Shown: in pieces, positions 36,294-45,542 of the stretch
Layout of the letters: every line of letters begins with the position of its first letter
Position numbering within the stretch: position 1 is the stretch's first letter
NCBI GenBank assembly: GCA_017529865.1
Contig: JAFXNA010000048.1
Coordinates: 1 to 64,000, forward strand
DNA: 64,000 bases
Reading direction: 5' to 3'
From: Bacteroidaceae bacterium
Lineage (GTDB): Bacteria; Bacteroidota; Bacteroidia; Bacteroidales; Bacteroidaceae
The notes under the pieces: model-generated
Told to the model about the DNA's origin: nothing
The model's database searches: none
The model's input: only the letters and a program-made list of their open reading frames with translations
Translations under genes and position numbers: made by a program

Positions 36294-38528
36294 ATGAAAA
36301 GAACGATTATAAATACAATTGTGGTCGTCCTCGCTGCTGTATTGCTGGGGGGGCTGTCGGCGTGTAAGAATGAGCTTTCGCAACGTAAGAACGTCCTTAT
36401 CGTATTGAGCTATGACGATCAGCACCGCCAGTATGCCGGTTTCATCGACGAAGTGGAGGATGCAATAGAGAACGGTGGTTACATAGCCGACACGAAGGTC
36501 GTCTATATGGACCTTGAGTATTCGCCCGATGCTGCATATGATGTGTTGCAACAGATGAACGATTCGTTGGAACGCATGGGATGGATTCCTGATGTCATTA
36601 TTTCGGAAAACGACCGTACGGGGGGCATCCTTCTGTCGGAACGTGGTACACGCTATTTTAATATGACGAATACTCCGGTGGTGCTTGGCTCCATTCATTT
36701 CCCACAGGTTTTCAGCTTGCAGGGACGTCCGAATATATGTATGTGGACCGACCCGATAGATTTTTATGAGAATATAAAGTTAGCGACTACATTGTCGAGT
36801 AAGAACCATGTCCAGATAGAGCTTGACAACTATATATATGACGTGTTGATTCGCCGTGAGTTGTTTGAAGATATCGGTCGCCCTCCGTTTGTCGTTAATG
36901 AGAATGGTAGGTTGGGCGAAATCAACGACCAGATACTGGCCGATCGCTACAAAGACAGTATTGTCGTTTCTATCCTCAAAATTGATAATGGTGTGTATGA
37001 TATTAAGCATCCGACGGACTCCATTGTCAGGCGTCGCGAACAAGTCCGCTCTTTCCTCAAACTGTCGAGCAAATACCCGAGCCTTGTTGTAAAAAAGGAC
37101 CTTTATGGCGATGCTATTGCTAATAAGTCGAATCATCCGCAGTTTACGTGCATAACTTCGGACTTCGCGGATGGTATGGGAAGTTACTTGGCAGGCTACT
37201 TTGCCAATTACAAGACAATAGCTCATGATTGCGGATTCACGGCCGCACGCATTTTTAATGGCGCGAATCCTGCAAGTCTCAGTGGAAAGACCCATAGGAA
37301 GTACTTCTGGATGGATTACGATGCTATGCAGAAATTAGGTATGTCATACGATGACTATAAGGATAAATACCGAATTGTCAATGCACCGTATGAGGTGGAA
37401 CATCCGACTCTCTTTCTCATCATCAATATCGTAGTCGTTGTCTTTATACTGCTCATTCTGTTCGGTTTGTGGCTTGTCGTTCAAAAGATAAGAAAGCATC
37501 TGGTGGAGAAAAAACTTGAGGTAATCGCCCGTTCACGTAACATTAGCCGACTCTGTCTGAATAGCATTGAAAATATGCCGATTGAAACAGTTGAAGATAT
37601 CGAGAAATATCTTTCGCTATCTCATCCTGAGAGTAAGCCGGAGATTGACCTAGTACGCGACAGCCTTGGAAAACCGGGCAGTTATAGCTACCTCATCTAT
37701 TGTGCACCAAAGGGTGATGAACAATACCAATGGTGGGAGTTTCGATATGATATCACTCCTTCGGGTGCTATCGGATTGGTTATCAATAAACAGGATTCCG
37801 TGTTGTTGCAGGAACGAGTTGAACAGGTGAAGAGAAATAGCAAGGAGGCGAGTCGTAAGGAAACCTTCTTCAACAACCTTAGCAAAGAACTCAAGAAGCC
37901 TTTAGACGATATTTGCAATGCTTGCGATAAGCTTGTTAATGCTGATTTGGCGGAAAAGGAACGTAAGAACGTATTGGCGACATTGAAGAACAGAAGTGAA
38001 TTTGCTGCACAGGAAATTGGCGATATTCTTCTTTTCTCACGTATTGAGTCAGGACGTGTCCGCTATATGATTACAGAGAAAGAGGCTGGCGCATTCTTGG
38101 AGCCATTCTACCGAGAGATTGCTCCTAAGGTGCCGGCCAATCTGACGTTTGTTTTCATTCCGGGCCGTCCAAAGGTATTCCCAAAGGCTGATTACGACCG
38201 ACTTCGCAATGTGCTGACCCAATTTGTGCTGAATGCCGTTAAGTTCACGAAGAAAGGTGAAATTATGATGGGATGGAGGTATTATCTTGATTCGCATGAG
38301 TGTGAGTTCTTTGTCGAGGATACGGGTGTGGGTATATCAAATGAGGTTAAGGATAAACTCTTCGACCTTTTCTGGAAAGCCGACGAAGTATCCGAGGGAA
38401 TCGGATTAGGACTTAATATCTGTCGTAGCCTTGCCGAAGCGATGAAGGGCCGTATCACTGTGGGTAGCATCCCGGGTAAGGGTAGCCGCTTCAGCATTTG
38501 GCTCCCGGCAAGAGCAGAAGGACAATAG
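36294..38528 (+). CDS. Sensor-kinase paralogue 4: ATPase domain intact, phospho-acceptor His replaced by Lys
   Basis: The 744-residue protein has a lipobox-like LLGGLSACKNE, a periplasmic domain (NVLIVLSYDDQHRQ, DVIISENDRTG, VVLGSIHFPQVF), one membrane helix (LIINIVVVVFILLILFGLWL) and a PAS-like region. In the DHp helix the sequence is FNNLSKELKKPLDDI, so Lys531 stands where kinases have His. The HATPase domain remains complete: TQFVLNAVKFTKKG, VEDTGVGIS, SEGIGLGLNICRS. It could phosphorylate a partner but not itself on His. The start at 36294 is set by the signal segment; the frame back to 36240 overlaps paralogue 3. Confidence 0.88.
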   Translation: MKRTIINTIVVVLAAVLLGGLSACKNELSQRKNVLIVLSYDDQHRQYAGFIDEVEDAIENGGYIADTKVVYMDLEYSPDAAYDVLQQMNDSLERMGWIPDVIISENDRTGGILLSERGTRYFNMTNTPVVLGSIHFPQVFSLQGRPNICMWTDPIDFYENIKLATTLSSKNHVQIELDNYIYDVLIRRELFEDIGRPPFVVNENGRLGEINDQILADRYKDSIVVSILKIDNGVYDIKHPTDSIVRRREQVRSFLKLSSKYPSLVVKKDLYGDAIANKSNHPQFTCITSDFADGMGSYLAGYFANYKTIAHDCGFTAARIFNGANPASLSGKTHRKYFWMDYDAMQKLGMSYDDYKDKYRIVNAPYEVEHPTLFLIINIVVVVFILLILFGLWLVVQKIRKHLVEKKLEVIARSRNISRLCLNSIENMPIETVEDIEKYLSLSHPESKPEIDLVRDSLGKPGSYSYLIYCAPKGDEQYQWWEFRYDITPSGAIGLVINKQDSVLLQERVEQVKRNSKEASRKETFFNNLSKELKKPLDDICNACDKLVNADLAEKERKNVLATLKNRSEFAAQEIGDILLFSRIESGRVRYMITEKEAGAFLEPFYREIAPKVPANLTFVFIPGRPKVFPKADYDRLRNVLTQFVLNAVKFTKKGEIMMGWRYYLDSHECEFFVEDTGVGISNEVKDKLFDLFWKADEVSEGIGLGLNICRSLAEAMKGRITVGSIPGKGSRFSIWLPARAEGQ

Positions 38529-38545
38529 CCATTCGCTATTTTTTC
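38524..38545 (+). terminator. Terminator after the kinase operon
   Basis: AATAGC (38524-38529) pairs with GCTATT (38535-38540), followed by a T run. The stem overlaps the stop codon of paralogue 4. Confidence 0.55.
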
Positions 38546-38589
38546 CCATTTTTACATTATATACTAACCCCATTACAAAATCATTATTT

Positions 38590-40557
38590 ATGAAGAAAAT
38601 CATGTTTGCTGCAGTTGCAGCGTTTGTAATGACTATTCAGTCGGGTGCTCAACCCCTGCTGACATTACAAGTCGACAAAGCTGAACGAACCGTCAGCCCT
38701 ACGCTTTATGGTCTGATGACCGAAGAAATCAACTATTCCTACGAAGGAGGACTTTATTCACAGTTGTTGCGCGACATCGCTATGCAGGAAATGACTGGCG
38801 GGCAGCAGGGACGTCGGCAGCAGGGTGGTGGCCGACAGGGCGGTCCCGCTCCGAAACCTCGGTACTGGATACTGAACGATTCTACGGCCGGAACCCTGCG
38901 GTTCAATACTACTGGTGGCATCAGTTTCGTACAGAAGCGTTCTCTCTCCATCGAACTGACCAAACCTGCTACATTGGAGAATCCAGGCTTCTGGGGCATT
39001 GCCGTCCGTCCTTCAACCACATACTACGGTGAGGCTTACTTTAAGGGAAATGGTCGTGTCACTGTTGGATTGCGCTCCGTGAATGGCTCTACTATTTATG
39101 CCACTCAGGACCTCACACTCCGGTCGGCCGATTGGCAATCCTATTCTTTTAATATGCAGACCGCTGCCGACGAAATTGTCACCAAGGATGCCGTTTTCTT
39201 CATCCAGTTCCAGGATGCAGGAAACTATAGTCTAGCTTACCCAACATTATTCCCAAAAGCCAAGAAAGCCTATACCGTGAAGTCTGACTGGTATCGTACC
39301 GACATCATGGACCTCTTGCGCGAGATGCATCCCACCTTCCTCCGATTCCCTGGTGGTAACTATTTGGAGGGAAACACCTTCAAGGAGCGTTTCGACTGGA
39401 AGCGTACGATCGGTCCGCTCACCACACGTCCTGGCCATCGCAGCCCTTGGGGTTATTGGTCGACTGACGGTATGGGACTCCTTGAGTTCCTTTGCTGGGC
39501 AGAAGAGTGTGGGGCAGAACCAATCCTCGGTGTCTTCGCAGGCTATGTGCTCAATGGTGACTATGTAGAGGGCGATGCACTCGAACCATTTATCAAAGAT
39601 GCGCTCGACGAAATTGAATATACCATCGGAGGTCCTGATACCCGTTGGGGAGCACGTCGTGTGCGCGACGGTCATCCCGAACCATTCAAACTGACTTACG
39701 TGGAAATCGGAAATGAGGATTTCTTCGATCGTAGTGGTAGCTATTCACATCGTTTCATGCAGTTCTACGATGCCATTAAGGCTAAGTATCCTCAGTTGCA
39801 AATCATCTCTACACAGGACGAACGTGCCCTGCGAGGCAATGCAGAGAATCCTGCAGCCGTTAAGGTCGACGTCATCGATGAGCACTACTATCGCAATGCG
39901 GAGGCCATGTATCGTGCTGCGCAGCAGTACGACTCCTACGACCGCAATGGCCCTAAGATCTTCTGCGGAGAATGGGCTACCCGTGAAGGTTCTCCAACCA
40001 CCAACATGAATGCTGCATTGGGCGATGCTGCTTGGATGACCTGTATGGAACGTAATTCAGACATCCTTGTAGCACATTGCTATGCACCGCTCTTTGTCAA
40101 TGTCAACCAAGGCGGTATGCAGTGGGAGAGCGACCTCATTGGTTACGATGCTCTCACTTCGTTCGGTTCACCATCCTATCATGCTCAGTGTATGTTTGCG
40201 CAGAATCTGGGTAACAAGGTCGTACCGATGCTGGCCGATGGTGTGCCTACCGTGGCAATGGGACGTGGAGACCCCGTTCCGCAACTTTATTACAATACTA
40301 CCATTGATAGCCGAACAGGTCAGTTATATCTCAAGGTGGTCAACATCGGAGCTACAGCCCAGCAGGTGACAGTCGCAGTCGAAGGAGCCAAACCAAAAGG
40401 CAAGGCAGAGGTGATTACTTTGAAAGCGGCACGTCCTGAAGATACCAATTCCATTGACAATCCCAACAACATCACTCCACAGAAGAGTACATTGAAAGTA
40501 TCCGGCAACTTCCGCCTGCCGTTAGCTCCATACTCCATCACGGTGGTGAAGATGTAG
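38590..40557 (+). CDS. Secreted alpha-L-arabinofuranosidase, GH51 type
   Basis: The 655-residue protein has a signal peptide ending SGAQ and the GH51 layout: SPTLYGLMTEEINYSYEGGL near the N-terminus, a carbohydrate-binding-like segment, then a TIM barrel with FLRFPGGNYLEG, VEIGNEDFF (acid/base Glu376), VIDEHYYRN and KIFCGEWATREG (nucleophile Glu461), and a C-terminal beta domain. It releases arabinose from arabinoxylan or arabinan. A Gly/Gln/Arg-rich stretch (GGQQGRRQQGGGRQGG, about residues 73-92) is inserted in the first domain, similar in style to the Gly-rich insert of the CE15 enzyme. Confidence 0.9.
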   Translation: MKKIMFAAVAAFVMTIQSGAQPLLTLQVDKAERTVSPTLYGLMTEEINYSYEGGLYSQLLRDIAMQEMTGGQQGRRQQGGGRQGGPAPKPRYWILNDSTAGTLRFNTTGGISFVQKRSLSIELTKPATLENPGFWGIAVRPSTTYYGEAYFKGNGRVTVGLRSVNGSTIYATQDLTLRSADWQSYSFNMQTAADEIVTKDAVFFIQFQDAGNYSLAYPTLFPKAKKAYTVKSDWYRTDIMDLLREMHPTFLRFPGGNYLEGNTFKERFDWKRTIGPLTTRPGHRSPWGYWSTDGMGLLEFLCWAEECGAEPILGVFAGYVLNGDYVEGDALEPFIKDALDEIEYTIGGPDTRWGARRVRDGHPEPFKLTYVEIGNEDFFDRSGSYSHRFMQFYDAIKAKYPQLQIISTQDERALRGNAENPAAVKVDVIDEHYYRNAEAMYRAAQQYDSYDRNGPKIFCGEWATREGSPTTNMNAALGDAAWMTCMERNSDILVAHCYAPLFVNVNQGGMQWESDLIGYDALTSFGSPSYHAQCMFAQNLGNKVVPMLADGVPTVAMGRGDPVPQLYYNTTIDSRTGQLYLKVVNIGATAQQVTVAVEGAKPKGKAEVITLKAARPEDTNSIDNPNNITPQKSTLKVSGNFRLPLAPYSITVVKM

Positions 40558-40597
40558 AAATAGGACTTTTCCTATCGGTTGCGTCGGCGAAAGATGC

Positions 40598-40605
40598 TAT
40601 CTTTG
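40598..40605 (+). promoter_or_regulatory. Promoter -7 box TATCTTTG for the CE1 esterase
   Basis: A TTG at 40579 provides the -33 element. The start codon is 103 bases downstream, leaving a leader of about 95 bases in which I see no clear hairpin. Confidence 0.55.
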
Positions 40606-40695
40606 CAGAGAGTTTTAAACAATTAAACTTTTAAACGGTTAAAATGTCAAACTTTTAGACAAAACAGACTTTATCAATTAATATCAACAAATTAA

Positions 40696-41598
<903 letters not shown>

Positions 41599-41627
41599 AG
41601 AGAAGATACCACACACATAAATCAAAA

Positions 41628-41659
41628 GGACACGCTGAATTCCAGCGTGTTCTTTTTGT
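41628..41659 (+). terminator. Rho-independent terminator after the CE1 gene
   Basis: ACACGCTG pairs with CAGCGTGT around AATTC, followed by TCTTTTTG. Confidence 0.8.
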
Positions 41660-41732
41660 TACTATGTTGACTGTCTTCCTGCACTTTTTTACATTTTCTC
41701 ATAAAATGTATGGAGGATAAAGGGATTTGTTG

Positions 41733-41740
41733 TATATTTG
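41733..41740 (+). promoter_or_regulatory. Promoter -7 box TATATTTG for the LRR protein
   Basis: TATATTTG lies 25 bases before the ATG at 41765 and rules out an upstream start at 41738. Confidence 0.6.
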
Positions 41741-41764
41741 CAGACCGATTGTAAATTGAGGATT

Positions 41765-42925
41765 ATGGACAGACAGCAACAAGCCATTGAACAACTTAGG
41801 GAAGCAATAGAAAAAGAGGCTGGCAGAAAGATGAAAACCCCGAAGGACTTCGATTATCTGTCGGAGGCAATTGGACGACAACTACATGAACATATCAGTT
41901 CCACGACATTGAAACGTATGTGGGGCTATCTGGCAGAACCTGTCACCCCACGTATTTCTACCCTTGACATCCTTGCACAATTCTTGGGACATGCCGACTG
42001 GGATGCATTCTGCAAGTCCCTTCCTGACGAGTCGTCTGTTTCCACTGCGACAGTCCCTGATAAGAAACCGCTATTCCGCAGACACCCTGTGCTTCTTGCT
42101 ACCCCCGTCTCTGTCCTGATACTTGGGGTGCTCATTTGGCTTCTCATCCCATCCAAGTCGCCAGAGAACGAGCCTATAACTTTTGCCGACGAGCAGGTGA
42201 AAGCATTGTGTATAGCCAATTGGGATACCAACGGTGACGGAGAACTGAGTTATGCCGAGGCTGCGGCAGTAACAGAGTTAGGTGAAGTTTTCAAGAGTAA
42301 TACTGAAATTACTTCATTCGATGAATTGCAGTACTTTACTGGGGTTACATCCATATGGGAATCGTCTTTTGGAAATTGCACAGGTCTGACATCTATAGAA
42401 CTTCCAAATAGTTTGGTTTCTATTCGTGACTATGCTTTTGAAAGATGTGAAGGACTTCTCTCACTAACCATTCCAAGCAGTGTGACATATATTGGCCATT
42501 TCGGCTCTAATGCTGCCCTTATGAAGATCACGGTTGACGAGAATAATCCTGTATATGATTCCCGTAACAACTGTAATGCCATTATAGAAACTGCAACTAA
42601 CGCATTGGTAAAGGGCTGCAAGGGTACTGTTATTCCTAATGATGTGACATCCATTAGCGGTTTTGCGGGAAACTTTGGCATGGAATCAATTCTTATTCCT
42701 TCAAGTGTTAAGTCTATTGCTCCTTACGCGTTTGCATATTGTCTCTCTTTACACACGGTTATGTCTCAAATGACTACTCCGTGTGAATTTGGAGAGAACG
42801 CATTTTTATCAATCCCATCAGATTGTACTCTCCTGATTCCAAATGGCACCCGCGATGCCTACATTGCAGCAGGATGGACAGAAGAGCTGTTCAAGGGTGG
42901 TGTCATTGAATCGCCGAAGATGTAA
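41765..42925 (+). CDS. Membrane protein: cytoplasmic helical domain, TM helix, calcium loop, BspA-type LRR
   Basis: The 386-residue protein has an N-terminal helical region (about 1-90, HISSTTLKRMWGYLAEPVTP and RISTLDILAQFLGHADWDAF) of a type seen at the start of many Bacteroidetes membrane proteins and suggestive of a DNA- or protein-binding fold. A membrane helix (VLLATPVSVLILGVLIWLLI, about 108-127) follows, then an EF-hand/dockerin-like loop NWDTNGDGELSYAEAAAV. After that come leucine-rich repeats of the BspA type (TSIELPNSLVSIRDYAF, LLSLTIPSSVTYIG, SILIPSSVKSIAPYAF). No signal peptide, so the LRR would face the periplasm. Function unknown; possibly a one-component envelope sensor. Confidence 0.75.
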   Translation: MDRQQQAIEQLREAIEKEAGRKMKTPKDFDYLSEAIGRQLHEHISSTTLKRMWGYLAEPVTPRISTLDILAQFLGHADWDAFCKSLPDESSVSTATVPDKKPLFRRHPVLLATPVSVLILGVLIWLLIPSKSPENEPITFADEQVKALCIANWDTNGDGELSYAEAAAVTELGEVFKSNTEITSFDELQYFTGVTSIWESSFGNCTGLTSIELPNSLVSIRDYAFERCEGLLSLTIPSSVTYIGHFGSNAALMKITVDENNPVYDSRNNCNAIIETATNALVKGCKGTVIPNDVTSISGFAGNFGMESILIPSSVKSIAPYAFAYCLSLHTVMSQMTTPCEFGENAFLSIPSDCTLLIPNGTRDAYIAAGWTEELFKGGVIESPKM

Positions 42926-43150
42926 GATTATCCCTCGGAAACACTTCCCCCTCCACTAGGTCACTAGTAAAAACCTGTGTTTAGTATTTTATGAATAAAA
43001 AAGCCCTTCGGGAAAAAAGAGACAAAAACATTAAATATACTTCTTCGGATTGACATCTCGTACCTCGATGCCGTGTCTGCAGCTGATAGTGTCTGATTGC
43101 AAGCCCTGGCTTCCTTCATCCACTCTCAGCAACATCTATTCAGCATTACA

Positions 43151-43222
43151 TGCTTTTGCATAAAATTCTCACGCTCGACAATCAAAACAAGCTTTTATTG
43201 TGCTCGCTTAACCGAATTTTTC
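43151..43222 (+). repeat. Dispersed hairpin repeat, copy 1 (no promoter)
   Basis: About 72 bases: AAAATTCTCACGCTCGACAA, then a hairpin core near AAGCTTTTATTGTGCTC, then GCTTAACCGAATTTTT. It matches copies at 43850-43920 and (inverted) 53768-53838. Unlike the other two it is not followed by a TATCTTTG box. It lies in the 1018-base gap after the LRR gene, where I see no gene. Confidence 0.65.
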
Positions 43223-43469
43223 AATCCTCGAAGAAAAAATATTCAAAAAGTGAGTGCGTGTCTAATGGTTAGCGGTTAGCGAATATTTTCTATGTTTTTT
43301 CCTTGGCTATACTGCAAAGCCGAAGACTTGTCTATGGGTATCAGGCAAAGAACTGTCAAGCTTGCTTGAACAGGGCGATGAATGAAACCTATAGACTAAT
43401 GCTCGTAGAGCATGCAGCACAGACAAGGCTTTTTGTTGTTTTTTTTATTAACATATAAGCATAACACAT

Positions 43470-43568
43470 CTCATGTTGATCTCATATTGATCTCATATTG
43501 AACTCATGTTGAACTCATATTGAACTCATGTTGAACTCATATTGAACTCATGTTGAACTCATGTTGAA
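43470..43568. repeat. Nine tandem copies of an 11-bp repeat
   Basis: Nine consecutive 11-base units alternate mainly between CTCATGTTGAA and CTCATATTGAA, with the first two ending in GAT. The 11-base period places each unit on nearly the same DNA face. The array lies about 375 bases upstream of the MNT/HEPN pair in non-coding DNA. Confidence 0.85.
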
Positions 43569-43849
43569 CTCTATAGTTAGTCACCTTTATGTTTATATAG
43601 TCAACAAGGTAAAGTAGAAGTAAGTAAGAGGTAGGGTAGAGATGAATACTTGAACTATCGACTTACTAACAGCATTAAACAACTAAATCAACATCTCTAA
43701 ACTTTTTTCTGCACTTTTCCCGAAAAAAAATTTGTGGATTCGAAGAAACAATGCTAATTTAACTTCGTTGAAGATAAAATACGCCTCGGAATTTTTAAAT
43801 CGACGGAGTCAAATAAAAATAAATACTAATTTATTTTGTAATTCGCTCG

Positions 43850-43929
43850 GCTTTTGGATAAAATTCTACCGTTCGACAATAAAAACTAGCTTTTATTGTA
43901 CTCACTTAACCGAATTTTTACTATCTTTG
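43850..43929 (+). repeat. Dispersed hairpin repeat, copy 2, ending in a promoter
   Basis: GATAAAATTCTACCGTTCGA is followed by ACAATAAAA, a 6-base loop and TTTTATTGT (a perfect 9-bp stem), then TCACTTAACCGAATTTTTAC and TATCTTTG (43922-43929). The -7 box drives the MNT/HEPN pair whose start lies 15 bases downstream. Confidence 0.65.
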
Positions 43930-43943
43930 CAGGTGAAATGTAA

Positions 43944-44273
43944 ATGCATGTTACAATGATGGCAGATAAGAATCGTGTGCTAAACCTCATTCGTACGATT
44001 GTGCGTGAAAAGGAACCTGAAGCGCAGATCATATTATATGGTTCCAGAGCCCGTGGTGATTACCACGAAGGTTCCGATTGGGATGTTATCATCATTGTCA
44101 ACAAGCCTAATATAGAATTCAAAGAACGAGGTAATCTGAGTTATGAAGTGTGGGATAAAGGTTTAGATTTAGGAGCGACGATTAATGCTATTGAATACAC
44201 TAAAAAGCAATGGGATTCCGCACCTCCTTCTTTATTCAAGCACAATGTTCTTAAAGATGCGATTTACTTATGA
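43944..44273 (+). CDS. mntA: MNT-type nucleotidyltransferase antitoxin
   Basis: The 109-residue protein has the minimal nucleotidyltransferase motif GSRARGDYHEGSDWDV, an exact GSX10DXD, followed by a VIIIVNK strand. MNT antitoxins of HEPN/MNT pairs AMPylate the HEPN toxin. The start may be 43944 or the ATGs at 43956/43959; the promoter is compatible with all. Its stop overlaps the HEPN gene start by ATGA. AT-rich repeats surround the pair, consistent with a mobile or horizontally acquired module. Confidence 0.85.
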   Translation: MHVTMMADKNRVLNLIRTIVREKEPEAQIILYGSRARGDYHEGSDWDVIIIVNKPNIEFKERGNLSYEVWDKGLDLGATINAIEYTKKQWDSAPPSLFKHNVLKDAIYL

Positions 44274-44674
44274 GTTTAAGTCAAGAAGAACGAAAAGCCG
44301 TAGTTGATTATCGATTGGAAAAAGCAGAATCAACATTTGTTGAAGCCCAAAAGGTTTCAACATTGGATTTGTGGAACAATGCAGCCAATAGATTGTATTA
44401 TTCATTATACTATGCTGCAACAGCTTTGTTAATAGCAGATCAACATCAATGTCATACTCATTCTGGTATGCTTACCCTGATGAATCTGTATTATGTAAAG
44501 ACCGGGAAGTTGTCAGCAGAAGATGGCCGTTTGCTAAGACGTCTGTTTACGTTACGACATGAAGGCGATTATGAAGATTTTGTGGAAGTAACAAAAGAAG
44601 AGATAATACAGGCAACTCCAGAAGTTAGGGCATTGTTAGACAAACTCAAACATTTGCTCCCTTCTTCCCTCTAA
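44270..44674 (+). CDS. hepT: HEPN-domain toxin of the MNT pair
   Basis: The 134-residue helical protein has the HEPN pattern: WNNAANRLYYSLYYAATALL in the first helices, GMLTLMNLYYVKTG, and a late RRLFTLRHEGDYEDF with an RX4-6H motif expected for RNase activity. It pairs with the upstream nucleotidyltransferase (four-base overlap). RNase activity is inferred from the family. Confidence 0.83.
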   Translation: MSLSQEERKAVVDYRLEKAESTFVEAQKVSTLDLWNNAANRLYYSLYYAATALLIADQHQCHTHSGMLTLMNLYYVKTGKLSAEDGRLLRRLFTLRHEGDYEDFVEVTKEEIIQATPEVRALLDKLKHLLPSSL

Positions 44675-45480
44675 ACTGACTATAAACAATAAACTCAAAT
44701 TATTATTAATTATACATTATAAATTATACATTGAACCTGCCTATGGGCTAAGATAGATATATAATAAGACATATAGGATGAAGCGTTAGCTTTTGGTTCT
44801 TGTTCTTGATAATTGGGGAATTAGAAAGAAATCTACCAAGGACGAAGTTAATGTTCACGCAGTTTGCGTGGACTTTTACTCGTTTAGGATAGATAGGTTG
44901 TCCCCAATACCTCAAGAACGTAGACGAAGTAAATTGTCCACGTTTTTTTGTGATATCTTACTCAACTTTCACAAGTTGAAAGGAGTTAACGAAGTTTGCG
45001 AAGTTAACGGCCAACGGCCTCGAAGTTAACGACGAATGATTGCTGGCATAATCAACTCCTCCGCTAAGTTAGCGGGCATCGCGGAATAGGAGCGATGCTT
45101 GCGACGACGGAAGGTTTATCTTCCCAAAGGAGGCACGAAGTGCTTTAGACCGCAAAGCGGTGGAGGTGTATGTCAAGGGACATATTCATACTCCTCCAAT
45201 CATACTCCCTCCCCCCCTGCGGGGTACTCCCCCTATCTTAGGAGGAGAGCTAATAAACAGTAGCAAACTATCGTCGAGCGAAGTGATAACTTCATGCGAA
45301 GCTTAACTCCATGTGCTAAGGCACATAACTCCTAGCAAGTATACTTGCGAAATTTAATACTTTTTTCATACTCCAATCCTACGGAAACGTGCAAATGGAC
45401 TAACAAAGGACTGGAATGGACCAAGCTTATATGGATAAAAACACGTAAATTTGCACCCGAAAACCAAAAAAATAAGGTTT
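44675..45480. repeat. Gene-free stretch with a train of short hairpins joined by AACTCC/GTTAAC linkers
   Basis: Perfect or near-perfect mini-palindromes follow one another: CACGCAGTTTGCGTG (44856-44870), CAACTTTCACAAGTTGAAAG (44963-44982), a GTTAACGAAG...GAAGTTAAC arm pair (44985-45008), GGCCAACGGCC (45009-45019), CCGCTAAGTTAGCGG (45061-45075), GCATCGC...GCGATGC (45076-45098), CTTCATGCGAAG (45290-45301), ATGTGCTAAGGCACAT (45311-45326) and GCAAGTATACTTGC (45335-45348). An AT-rich repeat copy sits at 44700-44731. A 78-codon frame at 44793-45029 reads through the hairpins and is not believed. Confidence 0.65.
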
Positions 45481-45528
45481 AACATCAAAAAAATGGCTCA
45501 CAATGGTACGACTTTCAAAAGTTTTTCC

Positions 45529-45536
45529 TAAATTTG
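45529..45536 (+). promoter_or_regulatory. Promoter -7 box TAAATTTG for the dockerin-cassette array
   Basis: TAAATTTG lies 331 bases before the first cassette gene, implying an exceptionally long leader from about 45543. Confidence 0.6.
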
Positions 45537-45542
45537 CCGCCG

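Noticed and set aside
43097..43279. Two short ORFs (43097-43279, 43732-43959) with similar peptides
   Set aside because: Their similarity comes from translating the dispersed hairpin repeat copies, not from a protein family.
43470..43568. Possible CRISPR array
   Set aside because: Units are 11 bases and directly abutting without spacers; no cas genes are in the window.
44793..45029. 78-codon ORF in the hairpin train
   Set aside because: It reads through several palindromes, has no plausible domain and no promoter box upstream.
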